From NCBI RefSeq assembly GCF_018130615.1, contig NZ_JAFCKB010000001.1, positions 186,001 through 250,000 on the forward strand: DNA of 64,000 nucleotides, read 5' to 3'. Every line of letters begins with the position of its first letter. Positions within the stretch are counted from its first letter, which is position 1. Both the position numbers and the translations under genes were made by a program. The notes under the pieces are model-generated. The model was not told the origin of the DNA. It was given only the letters and a program-made list of their open reading frames with translations, and searched no databases. Below, piece after piece: positions 1-7,935 of this stretch. Source of the DNA: Bradyrhizobium manausense. GTDB lineage: Bacteria > Pseudomonadota > Alphaproteobacteria > Rhizobiales > Xanthobacteraceae.

Positions 1-2
1 TC

Positions 3-656
3 ATCGCGATGAACCGCGCGCTCGACGCCGACACCGCGCGCGAAATCACCAAGATCTTCACCGAGGTGATCATCGCGCCAGACGCGAGCGAGGAAGCGAT
101 CGCCATCATCGGTGCGCGCAAGAATCTGCGCCTGCTGCTCGCCGGCAGCCTGCCCGACCCGCGCGCGCCGGGCCTGACCGCGAAGACGGTTGCCGGCGGT
201 CTTCTGGTGCAGAGCCGCGACAATGCGGTGGTCGACGACATGACATTCAAGGTCGTGACCAAGCGTGCACCGACGGACGCGGAGATGCGCGACCTGAAGT
301 TCGCCTTCCGGGTGGCAAAGCACGTCAAATCGAACACCATCATCTACGCCAAGGACCTCGCCACCGTCGGCGTCGGCGCGGGCCAGATGAGCCGTGTCGA
401 TTCAGCCCGTATCGCGGCACGCAAGGCGCAGGATGCCGCCAATGAGCTGAAACTCGCCGAGCCGCTGACCAAGGGCTCGGTCGTGGCGTCGGATGCGTTC
501 TTCCCCTTCGCCGACGGCATGCTCGCCTGCATCGAAGCCGGCGCCACCGCCGTGGTGCAGCCCGGCGGCTCGATGCGTGATGACGAGGTGATCAAGGCCG
601 CCGACGAGCACGGCATTGCCATGGTGTTCACGGGAACGCGGCACTTCCGGCACTGA
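3..656 (+). CDS. purH: Bifunctional AICAR transformylase / IMP cyclohydrolase, C-terminal part
   Basis: 3' part of a gene whose start lies left of the window; the reading frame is open from base 3. The encoded C-terminal region is the AICAR formyltransferase domain, which with the missing N-terminal cyclohydrolase domain performs the last two steps of de novo IMP synthesis. Family motifs visible are [32 protein letters not shown] and the near-terminal [10 protein letters not shown] followed by a hydrophobic strand and TGTRHFRH at the end. These match PurH closely and the C-terminus is intact. No gene follows on the same strand for over 1.5 kb. Confidence 0.95.
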   Translation: MAMNRALDADTAREITKIFTEVIIAPDASEEAIAIIGARKNLRLLLAGSLPDPRAPGLTAKTVAGGLLVQSRDNAVVDDMTFKVVTKRAPTDAEMRDLKFAFRVAKHVKSNTIIYAKDLATVGVGAGQMSRVDSARIAARKAQDAANELKLAEPLTKGSVVASDAFFPFADGMLACIEAGATAVVQPGGSMRDDEVIKAADEHGIAMVFTGTRHFRH

Positions 657-667
657 TCTATCAACTC

Positions 668-785
668 GTCATTGTGAGCCACCGGGTCCCCGCGAAACGC
701 GGCCCATGACAAGCTCCGCGAAGCAATCCAAAGTCTTTCCGCGAGGAAGTCTGGATTGCTTCGTCGCTTTGTTCCTCGCAATGAC
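668..785. repeat. Intergenic inverted repeat (GTCATTG...CAATGAC type)
   Basis: The purH to MFS-gene gap is filled by an imperfect palindrome: outer arms GTCATTGTGAG (668) and CGCAATGAC (777-785), inner arms GAAGCAATCCA (720) and TGGATTGCTTC (752). Related copies with the same outer arms occur at 57065 and 62037. It sits between converging genes and could also terminate transcription. Confidence 0.6.
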
Positions 786-809
786 GATGGTGAGAGTAGA
801 GGAACGCGG

Positions 810-2198
810 CTAATCCCGCACCCGCATCAGCAGCCCGAACCCTGTGACGAAAAACACCACCAGCACGGCCATGCCGGCTTTCTGACTCGCGGTTGCTGCG
901 GTGATCACACCGATCAGCAGCGGACCGATGAAGGACGTCACCTTTCCGGTCAGCGCGAACAAGCCAAAATACTGTGCGATACGATCCTTCGGCGCAAGGC
1001 GGATCAGCAGCGTGCGCGACGCCGCTTGAAGCGGGCCACCCGCCGCGCCGATCAGGCAGCCCAGCACGACATAGGCCCGCTCAGCGGCAGCTGCGAACAG
1101 CGGTCCGCCCGGCACCGGCGGCGCGACCTTGACGAACAGCACGCTATCCTTGTCAACGAGAAGGATCGCGGCAACCGCGAGCAGCAGGATCAGCATGCTG
1201 CCGGCGATGACACGTTTCGGACCAAGGAAGTCATCGAGCTTGCCGCCAAGCCATGCGCCGAAGGTGCCGGCGATGGCAAGGATGATTCCAAACGTGCCGA
1301 TCTGGATCGTGTGCCAGCCAAAGGTGCCCGCGGCATAGATGCCGCCGAACGCGAACAGCGACACCAAACCGTCGGTGTAGATCATGTTGGCGAGCAGAAA
1401 TGCCGCGAGTGATTTCTGCTGCGGCAAATCCTTCAGCGACCGCTTCAGATCGGCCAGGCCTTCGTGCAGCGCCTCACGCACCGGGCGCTTCGCTGGATAA
1501 TCCGGCGTGAACAAGAACATCGGCGTGACGAAGACGATGAACCATAGTCCGGTCAACGGCCCCGCCGCGCGATCGCCTTCATGCGTGGCTGGATCGAGCC
1601 CGAACAGCGGCGTGAAGCCGAGCAGCGTTCGGCCGGTCTCCGGATTGGCGGCAAGGAAGCCGAGCACGATGATCAGGCTGACGATGCCGCCGACGTAACC
1701 CGTGGCCCAGCCGGTGCCGGAGAGCCGGCCGATGCGCTCCGGCGGCACCAGGGTCGGCATCATCGCATTGTTGAAGACCGTGGCGAATTCCGCGCCGACG
1801 CTGGCAAGCGCAACCGCGATCAGCAGCGGCGGAATGATGGCGTGATCGCCCGGCTTGCCGATCCACAATGTACAGGAGGCCAGCACGAGGACAGCGCCAA
1901 ACGCGGCGATCCACGGCTTGCGGCGACCCGCGGCATCGGCGATGGCGCCAAGAACGGGCGACAACAGCGCAATCGCCATGCCAGCTGCTGCCATCGCGAA
2001 ACCCCAGAGCGATTGCCCCGTGGCGGGATCCGGCGCGACGCTGGTGGCGAAATAAGGCGCGAACACGAAGGTCGTGATCAGCGTGAAATAGGGCTGCGCG
2101 GCCCAGTCGAAGAAGATCCAGCTGACGACGGCGGCGCGCGGCGGATAGGTCCGCGGGACGCCGTCCATGCGCGCATCCGGGGCGATCGTCGTCATCAC
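810..2198 (-). CDS. MFS transporter, UMF1/Atg22-like family
   Basis: 462-residue, very hydrophobic protein with about 12 membrane segments. The N-terminal block VVSWIFFDWAAQPYFTLI and the long cytoplasmic loop after helix 6 are typical of the UMF1 (Atg22-like) branch of the major facilitator superfamily; an MFS loop motif GAIADAAGRRKPWI follows helix 2-3. The substrate cannot be read from sequence. It converges on purH and is divergent from the gamma-glutamyltranspeptidase gene, with about 60-100 bp for the two promoters. The start MMTTIAPDARM is the most upstream one; a start at the inner Met 11 is also possible. Confidence 0.85.
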   Translation of the reverse strand: MMTTIAPDARMDGVPRTYPPRAAVVSWIFFDWAAQPYFTLITTFVFAPYFATSVAPDPATGQSLWGFAMAAAGMAIALLSPVLGAIADAAGRRKPWIAAFGAVLVLASCTLWIGKPGDHAIIPPLLIAVALASVGAEFATVFNNAMMPTLVPPERIGRLSGTGWATGYVGGIVSLIIVLGFLAANPETGRTLLGFTPLFGLDPATHEGDRAAGPLTGLWFIVFVTPMFLFTPDYPAKRPVREALHEGLADLKRSLKDLPQQKSLAAFLLANMIYTDGLVSLFAFGGIYAAGTFGWHTIQIGTFGIILAIAGTFGAWLGGKLDDFLGPKRVIAGSMLILLLAVAAILLVDKDSVLFVKVAPPVPGGPLFAAAAERAYVVLGCLIGAAGGPLQAASRTLLIRLAPKDRIAQYFGLFALTGKVTSFIGPLLIGVITAATASQKAGMAVLVVFFVTGFGLLMRVRD

Positions 2199-2295
2199 GC
2201 AGTCCTCATCACGAACAGTTTTGCCTCTCTTAGCGCAATCCGTATAGCATTATCGCGACGTGTTTGAATTGGCTCGGAGATCCGACGGAAATTTG

Positions 2296-4047
2296 ATGAT
2301 GGCATCATTTTCGACACGGCGGAGTTTTTTAGCGCTCATCGCCACTCTGGCGTTTGGTCTTGCATCGGCAACCGCGCAGGATGCGCGGCGGCCTTATGTC
2401 CCGCCGGCGCTCGACGCGGTGCACGCTATCTCCGCCGAGCACGGCATGGTGGTGGCGCAAGAGAAAATATCTGCGCAGGTTGGCGCCGATATCTTGCGAC
2501 GTGGCGGAAACGCCGTCGACGCCGCCGTCGCGACCGGCTTTGCGATGGCAGTGACCTATCCACGTGCCGGCAATCTCGGCGGCGGCGGCTTCATGGTGAT
2601 CCATTCCACTGAGCGCAATGAAGACATCGCGATCGATTATCGCGAGACCGCGCCGGCGGCGACCACGGCGCAAGTTTTCCTTGGCCCCGACGGCAAGCCC
2701 GATCCCGCCAGGTCGCGCGATTCCGGACTTGGCATCGGCGTGCCCGGCACGGTCGCGGGTCTCGCGCTCGCGCTCGCGAAATATGGCTCGGGCAAGTTCA
2801 CGCTGGCACAATTGCTCGAGCCGGCGATCGCACTCGCCCGCGACGGATTTGTCGTCACCGACGATATCGCCGATACATTGCCGGGCTGGTATCCGCGGCT
2901 GGCACGCTGGCCGTCCTCGGCCAAGATCTTCGCGAAGCCCGACGGCGCGCCGTTTGGCGAAGGCGACAGGCTGGTGCAGAGCGATCTTGCAGACACGCTG
3001 GCGAGCGTCGCAGCGCAGGGACCACGCGGCTTCTACGAGGGCCCGGTGGCGGAGAAGCTCGCCAGGGCCGTGTCCGATGCCGGCGGCATCATGACGCCGG
3101 CCGATCTGAAGACCTATCAGGCGGTGATCCGCACGCCGGTGCGCGGCACCTACCGCGGCTACGATATCGTCTCGATGCCGCTGCCATCGTCCGGCGGCGT
3201 GGTGCTGTTGGAATCCCTCAACATCCTCGAAGGCTTCCAGCTCGCCGATCTGAAGCAAGGCTCGCCGGCTTCGCTGCATCTGCTGATCGAGGCCATGAAG
3301 CGTGCCTATGCCGACCGTGCGCGCTATCTCGGCGATCCCGCCTTCGTCAACGCGCCGATCGAGACCCTTATTGCGAAAGACTATGCCGCCAAGCTACGCG
3401 CAAGCATCTCCACCGATCGCGCAACACCGTCGAAAGACATCGTTTCCGCCCAGCCCGCGCCGCGCGAAGGCAGCAACACGACGCACTTCTCCGTCGTCGA
3501 CAGCGACGGCAACGCCGTCAGCAACACCTATACGCTGAATTTCAGCTACGGCGTCGGCCTCGTCGCCGACGGCACCGGCGTGCTGCTCAACAACGAGCTC
3601 GACGATTTCACCGCCGCCGTCGGCGCCTCCAACGCCTATGGCCTCGTCGGCTACGAGGCCAATCTGCCCGGTCCCCGCAAGCGGCCGTTGTCCTCGATGT
3701 CGCCGACCATCGTGCTCAGGGGCGGCAAGCCGGTGCTGGTGACCGGCTCCCCCGGCGGCAGCCGCATCATCTCGACCGTGCTCCAGGTGATCGTGAACGT
3801 GCTCGACTACAGGATGGATGTGGCAGCCGCCGTGGCCGCGCCGCGGCTGCATCATCAATGGCTGCCGGACGAAGTGCGCGTCGAGCGCGGCTTTGCCGAC
3901 GACGTGCTGTTCGAGCTGAAGGCAATGGATCATCTCATCGTCGAGCCGATGGGACAGACGTCAGCCAATTCGATTCTCGTGACACCGAACGGGCCTCTCG
4001 GCGCGCCAGATCCGCGCACGCGCGGTGCGGAAGCAGCGGGACAATAA
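2296..4047 (+). CDS. ggt: Gamma-glutamyltranspeptidase, Tat-type signal
   Basis: Periplasmic N-terminal nucleophile hydrolase that splits gamma-glutamyl bonds (glutathione and relatives). The frame is open from a GTG at 2260, but ATG 2296 (MMASFSTRRSFLALIATLAFG) puts the export signal at the N-terminus and is preferred. The signal contains TRRSFLA, a good twin-arginine motif. The mature enzyme shows the family blocks GGNAVDAAVATGFAMAV and NLGGGGFMVIH, the autoprocessing region ending TTHFSVVD, whose Thr-Thr-His-Phe contains the catalytic Thr, and the downstream SSMSPTIVLRGGKPVLVTGSPGG loop. About 583 residues, normal for the family. Single gene followed by an MFS remnant. Confidence 0.92.
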   Translation: MMASFSTRRSFLALIATLAFGLASATAQDARRPYVPPALDAVHAISAEHGMVVAQEKISAQVGADILRRGGNAVDAAVATGFAMAVTYPRAGNLGGGGFMVIHSTERNEDIAIDYRETAPAATTAQVFLGPDGKPDPARSRDSGLGIGVPGTVAGLALALAKYGSGKFTLAQLLEPAIALARDGFVVTDDIADTLPGWYPRLARWPSSAKIFAKPDGAPFGEGDRLVQSDLADTLASVAAQGPRGFYEGPVAEKLARAVSDAGGIMTPADLKTYQAVIRTPVRGTYRGYDIVSMPLPSSGGVVLLESLNILEGFQLADLKQGSPASLHLLIEAMKRAYADRARYLGDPAFVNAPIETLIAKDYAAKLRASISTDRATPSKDIVSAQPAPREGSNTTHFSVVDSDGNAVSNTYTLNFSYGVGLVADGTGVLLNNELDDFTAAVGASNAYGLVGYEANLPGPRKRPLSSMSPTIVLRGGKPVLVTGSPGGSRIISTVLQVIVNVLDYRMDVAAAVAAPRLHHQWLPDEVRVERGFADDVLFELKAMDHLIVEPMGQTSANSILVTPNGPLGAPDPRTRGAEAAGQ

Positions 4048-4049
4048 CC

Positions 4050-4196
4050 CTGCCCCTGCATGGCGGTGCGCTGTCGGCGCCAACATTGCTTGCCAATGCG
4101 ATCGCGATCTTCGCGATCGTGGCTTACGCACTGTTCTTCATCGCGGCCTTCGCCCTGCCGGAGACGCGTGGCCGCGTACTGCACGCGAACCAATTG
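4050..4196 (+). pseudogene. Remnant of an MFS transporter C-terminus
   Basis: Directly after the ggt stop a different frame encodes a hydrophobic helix followed by FALPETRGRVL. A last transmembrane helix followed by PETRGR is the usual C-terminal end of sugar/metabolite-type MFS proteins. No N-terminal part precedes it, because that DNA is ggt on the same strand in another frame, and no start codon with a ribosome site is present. I read it as the leftover 3' end of a deleted transporter gene. Confidence 0.45.
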
Positions 4197-4201
4197 AGAG
4201 C

Positions 4202-4282
4202 GTCGTCATCCCGGGGCGGTGCCCAGCACCGAACCTGGGATCTCGAGATTCCGGGTTCGCCCTCCGGTCGCCCCCGAATGAC
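4202..4282. repeat. Intergenic inverted repeat (GTCATTCCGGGGC type)
   Basis: Arms GTCATCCCGGGGC and GCCCCCGAATGAC enclose inner arms around CTGGGATCTC and GAGATTCCGGG. Same family as the elements at 9544, 27057 and 55921. It lies between the MFS remnant and the GST 3' end. Confidence 0.6.
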
Positions 4283-4294
4283 GGCGAGAGTAGG

Positions 4295-4960
4295 TTACCG
4301 CCCCACCTGATACGGCCCGCCCTTCTCGAGGGCACGCGCGTAGGCCGGCCGCGCGTGAATGCGTTCCAGGAACGCCATCGCCTTGGGGTGGCCCTGCTCA
4401 AGCCCGCCGCGCGCTTGGGCGGCCTCCAGCGGAAAGCTCATCTGGATGTCCGCCGCGGTAAACTCGCTGCCGGCGAACCATTCGCTCTTGCCGAGCTCGC
4501 CTTCCCAATAATCCATATGCTGCTTGAGCTGCGGATTGACCAGCGCAGTGAGCGCCTGGTTTGAGACCTTGCGCACCAGCGGACGCAGCAATGCCGGCGC
4601 GCGCTTCGGCATCAGCGTGAACAGCAGCTTCAGCAGCAGCGGCGACATCGCCGAGCCCTCGGCATAGTGCAGCCAGTAGGTGAAGCGCAGCCGCTCCGGC
4701 GTGTTCGGCGGCGGGATCAGGCGGCCATTGCCGTAGGTCGCGATGAGATATTCGATGATGGCACCCGACTCGGCGATGGTGTTGCCGTTGTCGGTGATGA
4801 CAGGCGACTTGCCGAGCGGATGGATCGCGCGCAGCTCCTTCGGTGCGCGCATGTCAGGCTGACGCTGATAGCGCACGATCTCGTAAGGCACGCCCAATTC
4901 CTCGAGCAGCCACAGCACCCGCTGCGAACGCGAATTGTTGAGGTGGTGGACGGTCAGCAT
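4295..4960 (-). CDS. Glutathione S-transferase family protein
   Basis: 221 residues with the two-domain GST layout. The N-terminal thioredoxin-like domain starts MLTVHHLNNSRSQRVLWLLEELGVPYEIV, giving the glutathione-site Ser/Asn-Ser-Arg region, and contains KSPVITDNG with the cis-Pro before the beta-3 strand and the AESGAIIEYL helix where Glu-Ser contact glutathione. The C-terminal helical domain contains FTAADIQMSF, the N-capping box. Beta/theta-like GST; the detoxification substrate is unknown. Its 5' end faces the divergent DUF2239 gene and the two palindromes at 5050 and 5076. Confidence 0.9.
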   Translation of the reverse strand: MLTVHHLNNSRSQRVLWLLEELGVPYEIVRYQRQPDMRAPKELRAIHPLGKSPVITDNGNTIAESGAIIEYLIATYGNGRLIPPPNTPERLRFTYWLHYAEGSAMSPLLLKLLFTLMPKRAPALLRPLVRKVSNQALTALVNPQLKQHMDYWEGELGKSEWFAGSEFTAADIQMSFPLEAAQARGGLEQGHPKAMAFLERIHARPAYARALEKGGPYQVGR

Positions 4961-5048
4961 TGCGAAATCCTCAGGGTTAGGCGTGGTCGATCGGCCGCGT
5001 ACCTGCCAGCCCAGAACCGCAATGTCGAGCCGTCCGGAAGGATATTTT

Positions 5049-5089
5049 CACCCGGGTATATTGACCTCGACTATTTACCCGGGTATTAA
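5049..5089 (+). promoter_or_regulatory. Promoter with two CCCGGGTA palindromes
   Basis: TTGACC (5061-5066) and TATTAA (5084-5089) are separated by exactly 17 bp, a good sigma70-type promoter for the gene starting at 5115. A palindrome ACCCGGGTA (5050-5058) lies just upstream of the -35 box and a second, TACCCGGGTA (5076-5085), overlaps the -10 box; their centres are 27 bp apart. This is the arrangement expected of a repressor with two operator sites. The cognate regulator is not in the window by any direct evidence. Confidence 0.6.
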
Positions 5090-5114
5090 AGAGGCCAACG
5101 TCGCCAATTTGGTA

Positions 5115-5705
5115 ATGATTCCAATGCAGAAGATTTTCACCGCCTTCCAGGGGCAGCAACGCCTGGTGTCTGGGCCAGCTGGGGAGGTCGCGCTGGTCGT
5201 CAAGCGGGTGGCGCCACGGCCGGACGAGCCCATCGTCATCTTCGAGGACGCCACGGGCCGGTCGATCGACTTCGATCTGCGCGGCGGCGATCGCGAGGTG
5301 CTGGCGCGCCTGGCGAAGCTGATCCCGCCGCCGGTCGAGGAGACCGCAGCACCGACCGAGCCGCGCGGGCGCGGCCGGCCCAAACTCGGGGTGGTCGCGC
5401 GCGAGGTGACTCTGCTGCCGCGGCACTGGGAGTGGCTCAACGCCCAGCCCGGCGGTGCTTCGGTCGCGCTGCGCAAGCTGGTCGACGAGGCGCGGCGCGT
5501 CAGCGGCGACAAGGACCGCGAGCGGCAGGCGCGCGATGCGGCCTATCACTTCATGTCGACCATGGCCGGCAATCTGGCGCAGTTCGAGGAGGCCTCGCGG
5601 GCGCTGTTCGCAGATGACCGGCGGCGCTTCACCGGACTGATTGCTGACTGGCCGGCCGACATCCGCGACCACATCGTCAAGCTCGCCTACAGCGACCGCG
5701 CGTAA
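5115..5705 (+). CDS. DUF2239 family protein
   Basis: 196 residues from ATG 5115 (MIPMQKIFTAFQGQQRL); an in-frame ATG at 5124 is an alternative. The protein matches my memory of the DUF2239 family: an N-terminal strand-rich part with FDLRGGDREVLARLAKL, a basic RGRGRPKLGVVAREVTLLPRHWEWL segment that looks like an AT-hook-like RGRP patch followed by a helix, and a C-terminal helical part ending FTGLIADWPADIRDHIVKLAYSDRA. The function is unknown. The RGRP patch and strong double-palindrome promoter suggest a tightly controlled, possibly DNA-associated protein, which is inference. Confidence 0.75.
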   Translation: MIPMQKIFTAFQGQQRLVSGPAGEVALVVKRVAPRPDEPIVIFEDATGRSIDFDLRGGDREVLARLAKLIPPPVEETAAPTEPRGRGRPKLGVVAREVTLLPRHWEWLNAQPGGASVALRKLVDEARRVSGDKDRERQARDAAYHFMSTMAGNLAQFEEASRALFADDRRRFTGLIADWPADIRDHIVKLAYSDRA

Positions 5706-5797
5706 GCCGCGCGCCGCCTCCGATAACTCAATCGACGGCCAAGCCGCGCGTGCATCGCGCGGCAACGGCTTCGCATGTCCTGATGAAAGGCCCATCC

Positions 5798-7132
5798 ATG
5801 TCCGCTCCACGACCGCTCTGGAAGAACTTCCTGCGTTTCCTCGCACCGTTGATGCTGAGCAACGCGCTGCAATCGTTGTTCGGCACTGTCAGCAATGTCT
5901 ATCTCGGTCACATGATCGGCGTGGATGCACTTGCGGCGGTCTCGACCTTCTTCCCGGTGTTCTTCTTCCTGTTTGCCTTCGTCATGGGCCTGAGCACCGG
6001 CGCCACCGTGCTGATCGGCCAAGCCTTTGGCGCGGGCAAGCACGACAGGATCAAGATCGTCGTGGGTACGACGCTCGCGGTCGGCCTGCTGCTCTCGATG
6101 TCTGTCGGATTGATCGGCGGCCTGTTCAGCCGGCAATTGATGATGACGCTGGCGACGCCCGCGGACATTCTCGACCAGGCCAGCACCTATGCGCGGATCA
6201 TGCTGCTGACGATGCCGCTCGGCTTCACCTTCCTGCTCATGACGGCGATGATCCGCGGCGTCGGCGACGCCGTGACACCACTGCTGGCGCTGGCGTTGTC
6301 GACAGCGATCGGCCTGGTCCTCACGCCGATCCTGATCCGCGGCGCGATCGGCATCACCAGCCCGGCATGGGCCGCTGCAATCGCCAATTCGCTCACGCTG
6401 CTTGCGCTGGCGGCCTATCTGCGGCGGAAGAAGCATGCGCTCGCACCCGACGCGGCATTGCTGCGCCATGTGCGGCTCAATCGCGCCGTGATCGGACAAA
6501 TCCTCGGCATCGGACTGCCGAGCGCGGTCGGCATGGTCGTGATGGCGGTTGCCGAGCTGGTGCTGCTCGGTCTCGTCAACGGCTTCGGCTCGGACGCCAC
6601 CGCGGCTTACGGCGCGGTCAACCAAGTGATGGGCTACACGCAGTTCACGGCGATGTCGATTTCGATCGCGGTCTCGATCCTCGGCGCGCAAGCGATCGGC
6701 GGCGGCGACCGTGCGCGGCTCGACGGCATCGTGCGCGCCGGCCTCGCGTTCAACCTCGTGCTGACCGGCGGGCTGGTGGCGTTGATTTATCTCGCGCCGC
6801 GCGCCGTGCTGGGTATCTTCATCACCGACGGCGCCGTGCTCGATCTGGCGAAAGGACTGCTCCTCGTCGCCTTATGGAGCTCGGTGCCGTTCGGCCTTGC
6901 GACGACATTTTCCGGCGCCATGCGTGCCGCCGGCGTGGCGCTGACGCCGATGCTGCTATCGATCTTCGCGATCGTCGCGATCGAGCTGCCGGCCGCGGTG
7001 ATGCTGAGCCGCAGCATCGGCCTTGCGGGCGTTTGGGCCGCTTATCCGATCGTGTTCTGCGCCATGTTCGTCTTGCAGATGGGCTATTACCTGCTGGTGT
7101 GGCGCAGGCGGGAGATCCGGCGCCTGGTCTGA
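5798..7132 (+). CDS. MATE family efflux transporter
   Basis: About 444 residues from ATG 5798 (MSAPRPLWKNFLRF), chosen because GAAAGG lies 8 bases upstream; in-frame codons reach back to 5750 without a ribosome site. The protein has twelve hydrophobic segments in two related halves and the MATE signatures near PLMLSNALQSLFGTVSNVYLG and GLSTGATVLIGQAFGAGK. It should export cationic or drug-like compounds using an H+ or Na+ gradient. The specific substrate is unknown. It precedes the DsbA-like gene with a gap of about 100 bp. Confidence 0.9.
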   Translation: MSAPRPLWKNFLRFLAPLMLSNALQSLFGTVSNVYLGHMIGVDALAAVSTFFPVFFFLFAFVMGLSTGATVLIGQAFGAGKHDRIKIVVGTTLAVGLLLSMSVGLIGGLFSRQLMMTLATPADILDQASTYARIMLLTMPLGFTFLLMTAMIRGVGDAVTPLLALALSTAIGLVLTPILIRGAIGITSPAWAAAIANSLTLLALAAYLRRKKHALAPDAALLRHVRLNRAVIGQILGIGLPSAVGMVVMAVAELVLLGLVNGFGSDATAAYGAVNQVMGYTQFTAMSISIAVSILGAQAIGGGDRARLDGIVRAGLAFNLVLTGGLVALIYLAPRAVLGIFITDGAVLDLAKGLLLVALWSSVPFGLATTFSGAMRAAGVALTPMLLSIFAIVAIELPAAVMLSRSIGLAGVWAAYPIVFCAMFVLQMGYYLLVWRRREIRRLV

Positions 7133-7235
7133 TCATCAAGATATTATGACCATCATTAAACGGTGGACCTGTGGCGCGCGCTGCGCCACAATGGATGAAA
7201 ATCCAGATCAGAAAGTTCGCTCAGGGAGAACGAAT

Positions 7236-7844
7236 TTGACCCGTACAGCCCCGCAATTCCTGTTCGATTTCGGCAGCCCGAACGCCTATCTCAGTCATCT
7301 GGCGATCCCGGCAATCGAGCAGCGCATCGGAGTCAAGTTTGAGTATGTGCCGATCCTGCTCGGCGGCATCTTCAAGTCGACCAACAACAAGTCGCCGGCC
7401 GAGACGCTCGCCGGCATCAAGAACAAGCGCGAATTTCAGCAGGTCGAGACCGAGCGCTTCCTCAGGCGCTTCAAGGTCCAGCCCTACGTGTTCAATCCCA
7501 ACTTCCCCGTCAACACGCTGAACCTGATGCGCGCAGCGATCGCGGCGCAGCTCGAAGGCGTGTTCGAGAACTATGTCGACGCGGCCTTCCATCACATGTG
7601 GCGCGAGCCGAAGAAGATGGACGATCCTGAAATCGCGGCGAAGGCGCTGGCGTCCTCGGGGCTCGACGCCCAAAAGCTGTTCGCCCGCGCCCAGGAGCCC
7701 GAGGTGAAGGGCCGGCTGATCAAGAATACCGAGGAAGCGGTTGCCCGCGGCGCGTTCGGCTCGCCGACCTTCTTTGTCGGCAACGAGATGTTCTTCGGCA
7801 AGGAGCAGCTGCGCGAGGTCGAGGAGATGGTCCTGGAGAAGTGA
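7236..7844 (+). CDS. DsbA-like thioredoxin-fold protein (2-hydroxychromene-2-carboxylate isomerase / GST-kappa type)
   Basis: About 202 residues. TTG 7236 is preferred because AGGGAGAA lies 5-7 bases upstream; an in-frame ATG at 7191 has no ribosome site. The N-terminus QFLFDFGSPNAYLSHLAIPAIEQR places a Ser (FGSPNAY) where disulfide oxidoreductases have CxxC, the mark of the GST-kappa/HCCA-isomerase branch. The C-terminal part carries the GAFGSPTFFVGNEMFFGKEQL block with cis-Pro. Likely a glutathione-dependent isomerase or transferase. The natural substrate cannot be told. Confidence 0.87.
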   Translation: MTRTAPQFLFDFGSPNAYLSHLAIPAIEQRIGVKFEYVPILLGGIFKSTNNKSPAETLAGIKNKREFQQVETERFLRRFKVQPYVFNPNFPVNTLNLMRAAIAAQLEGVFENYVDAAFHHMWREPKKMDDPEIAAKALASSGLDAQKLFARAQEPEVKGRLIKNTEEAVARGAFGSPTFFVGNEMFFGKEQLREVEEMVLEK

Positions 7845-7878
7845 TTTTCGTATCCGGCGTAAACGCGCTAACTCTCCG

Positions 7879-7906
7879 GTGTCGTCCTGGCGAAAGCCAG
7901 GACGAC
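7879..7906. repeat. Hairpin CGTCCTGGC-GAAA-GCCAGGACG
   Basis: Perfect 9-bp stem with GAAA loop between two genes on the plus strand. The same CGTCCTGGC-GAAA-GCCAGGACG core occurs at 49813 and, with diverged right arm, at 57134. It belongs to the same repeat population as the other intergenic palindromes. Confidence 0.6.
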
Positions 7907-7935
7907 GACAAACAAGCGACAATAGGGACAACCCC

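Noticed and set aside
2260-2295. Use of GTG 2260 as ggt start
   Set aside because: Would place 12 charged residues ahead of the signal peptide; ATG 2296 gives a normal export signal.
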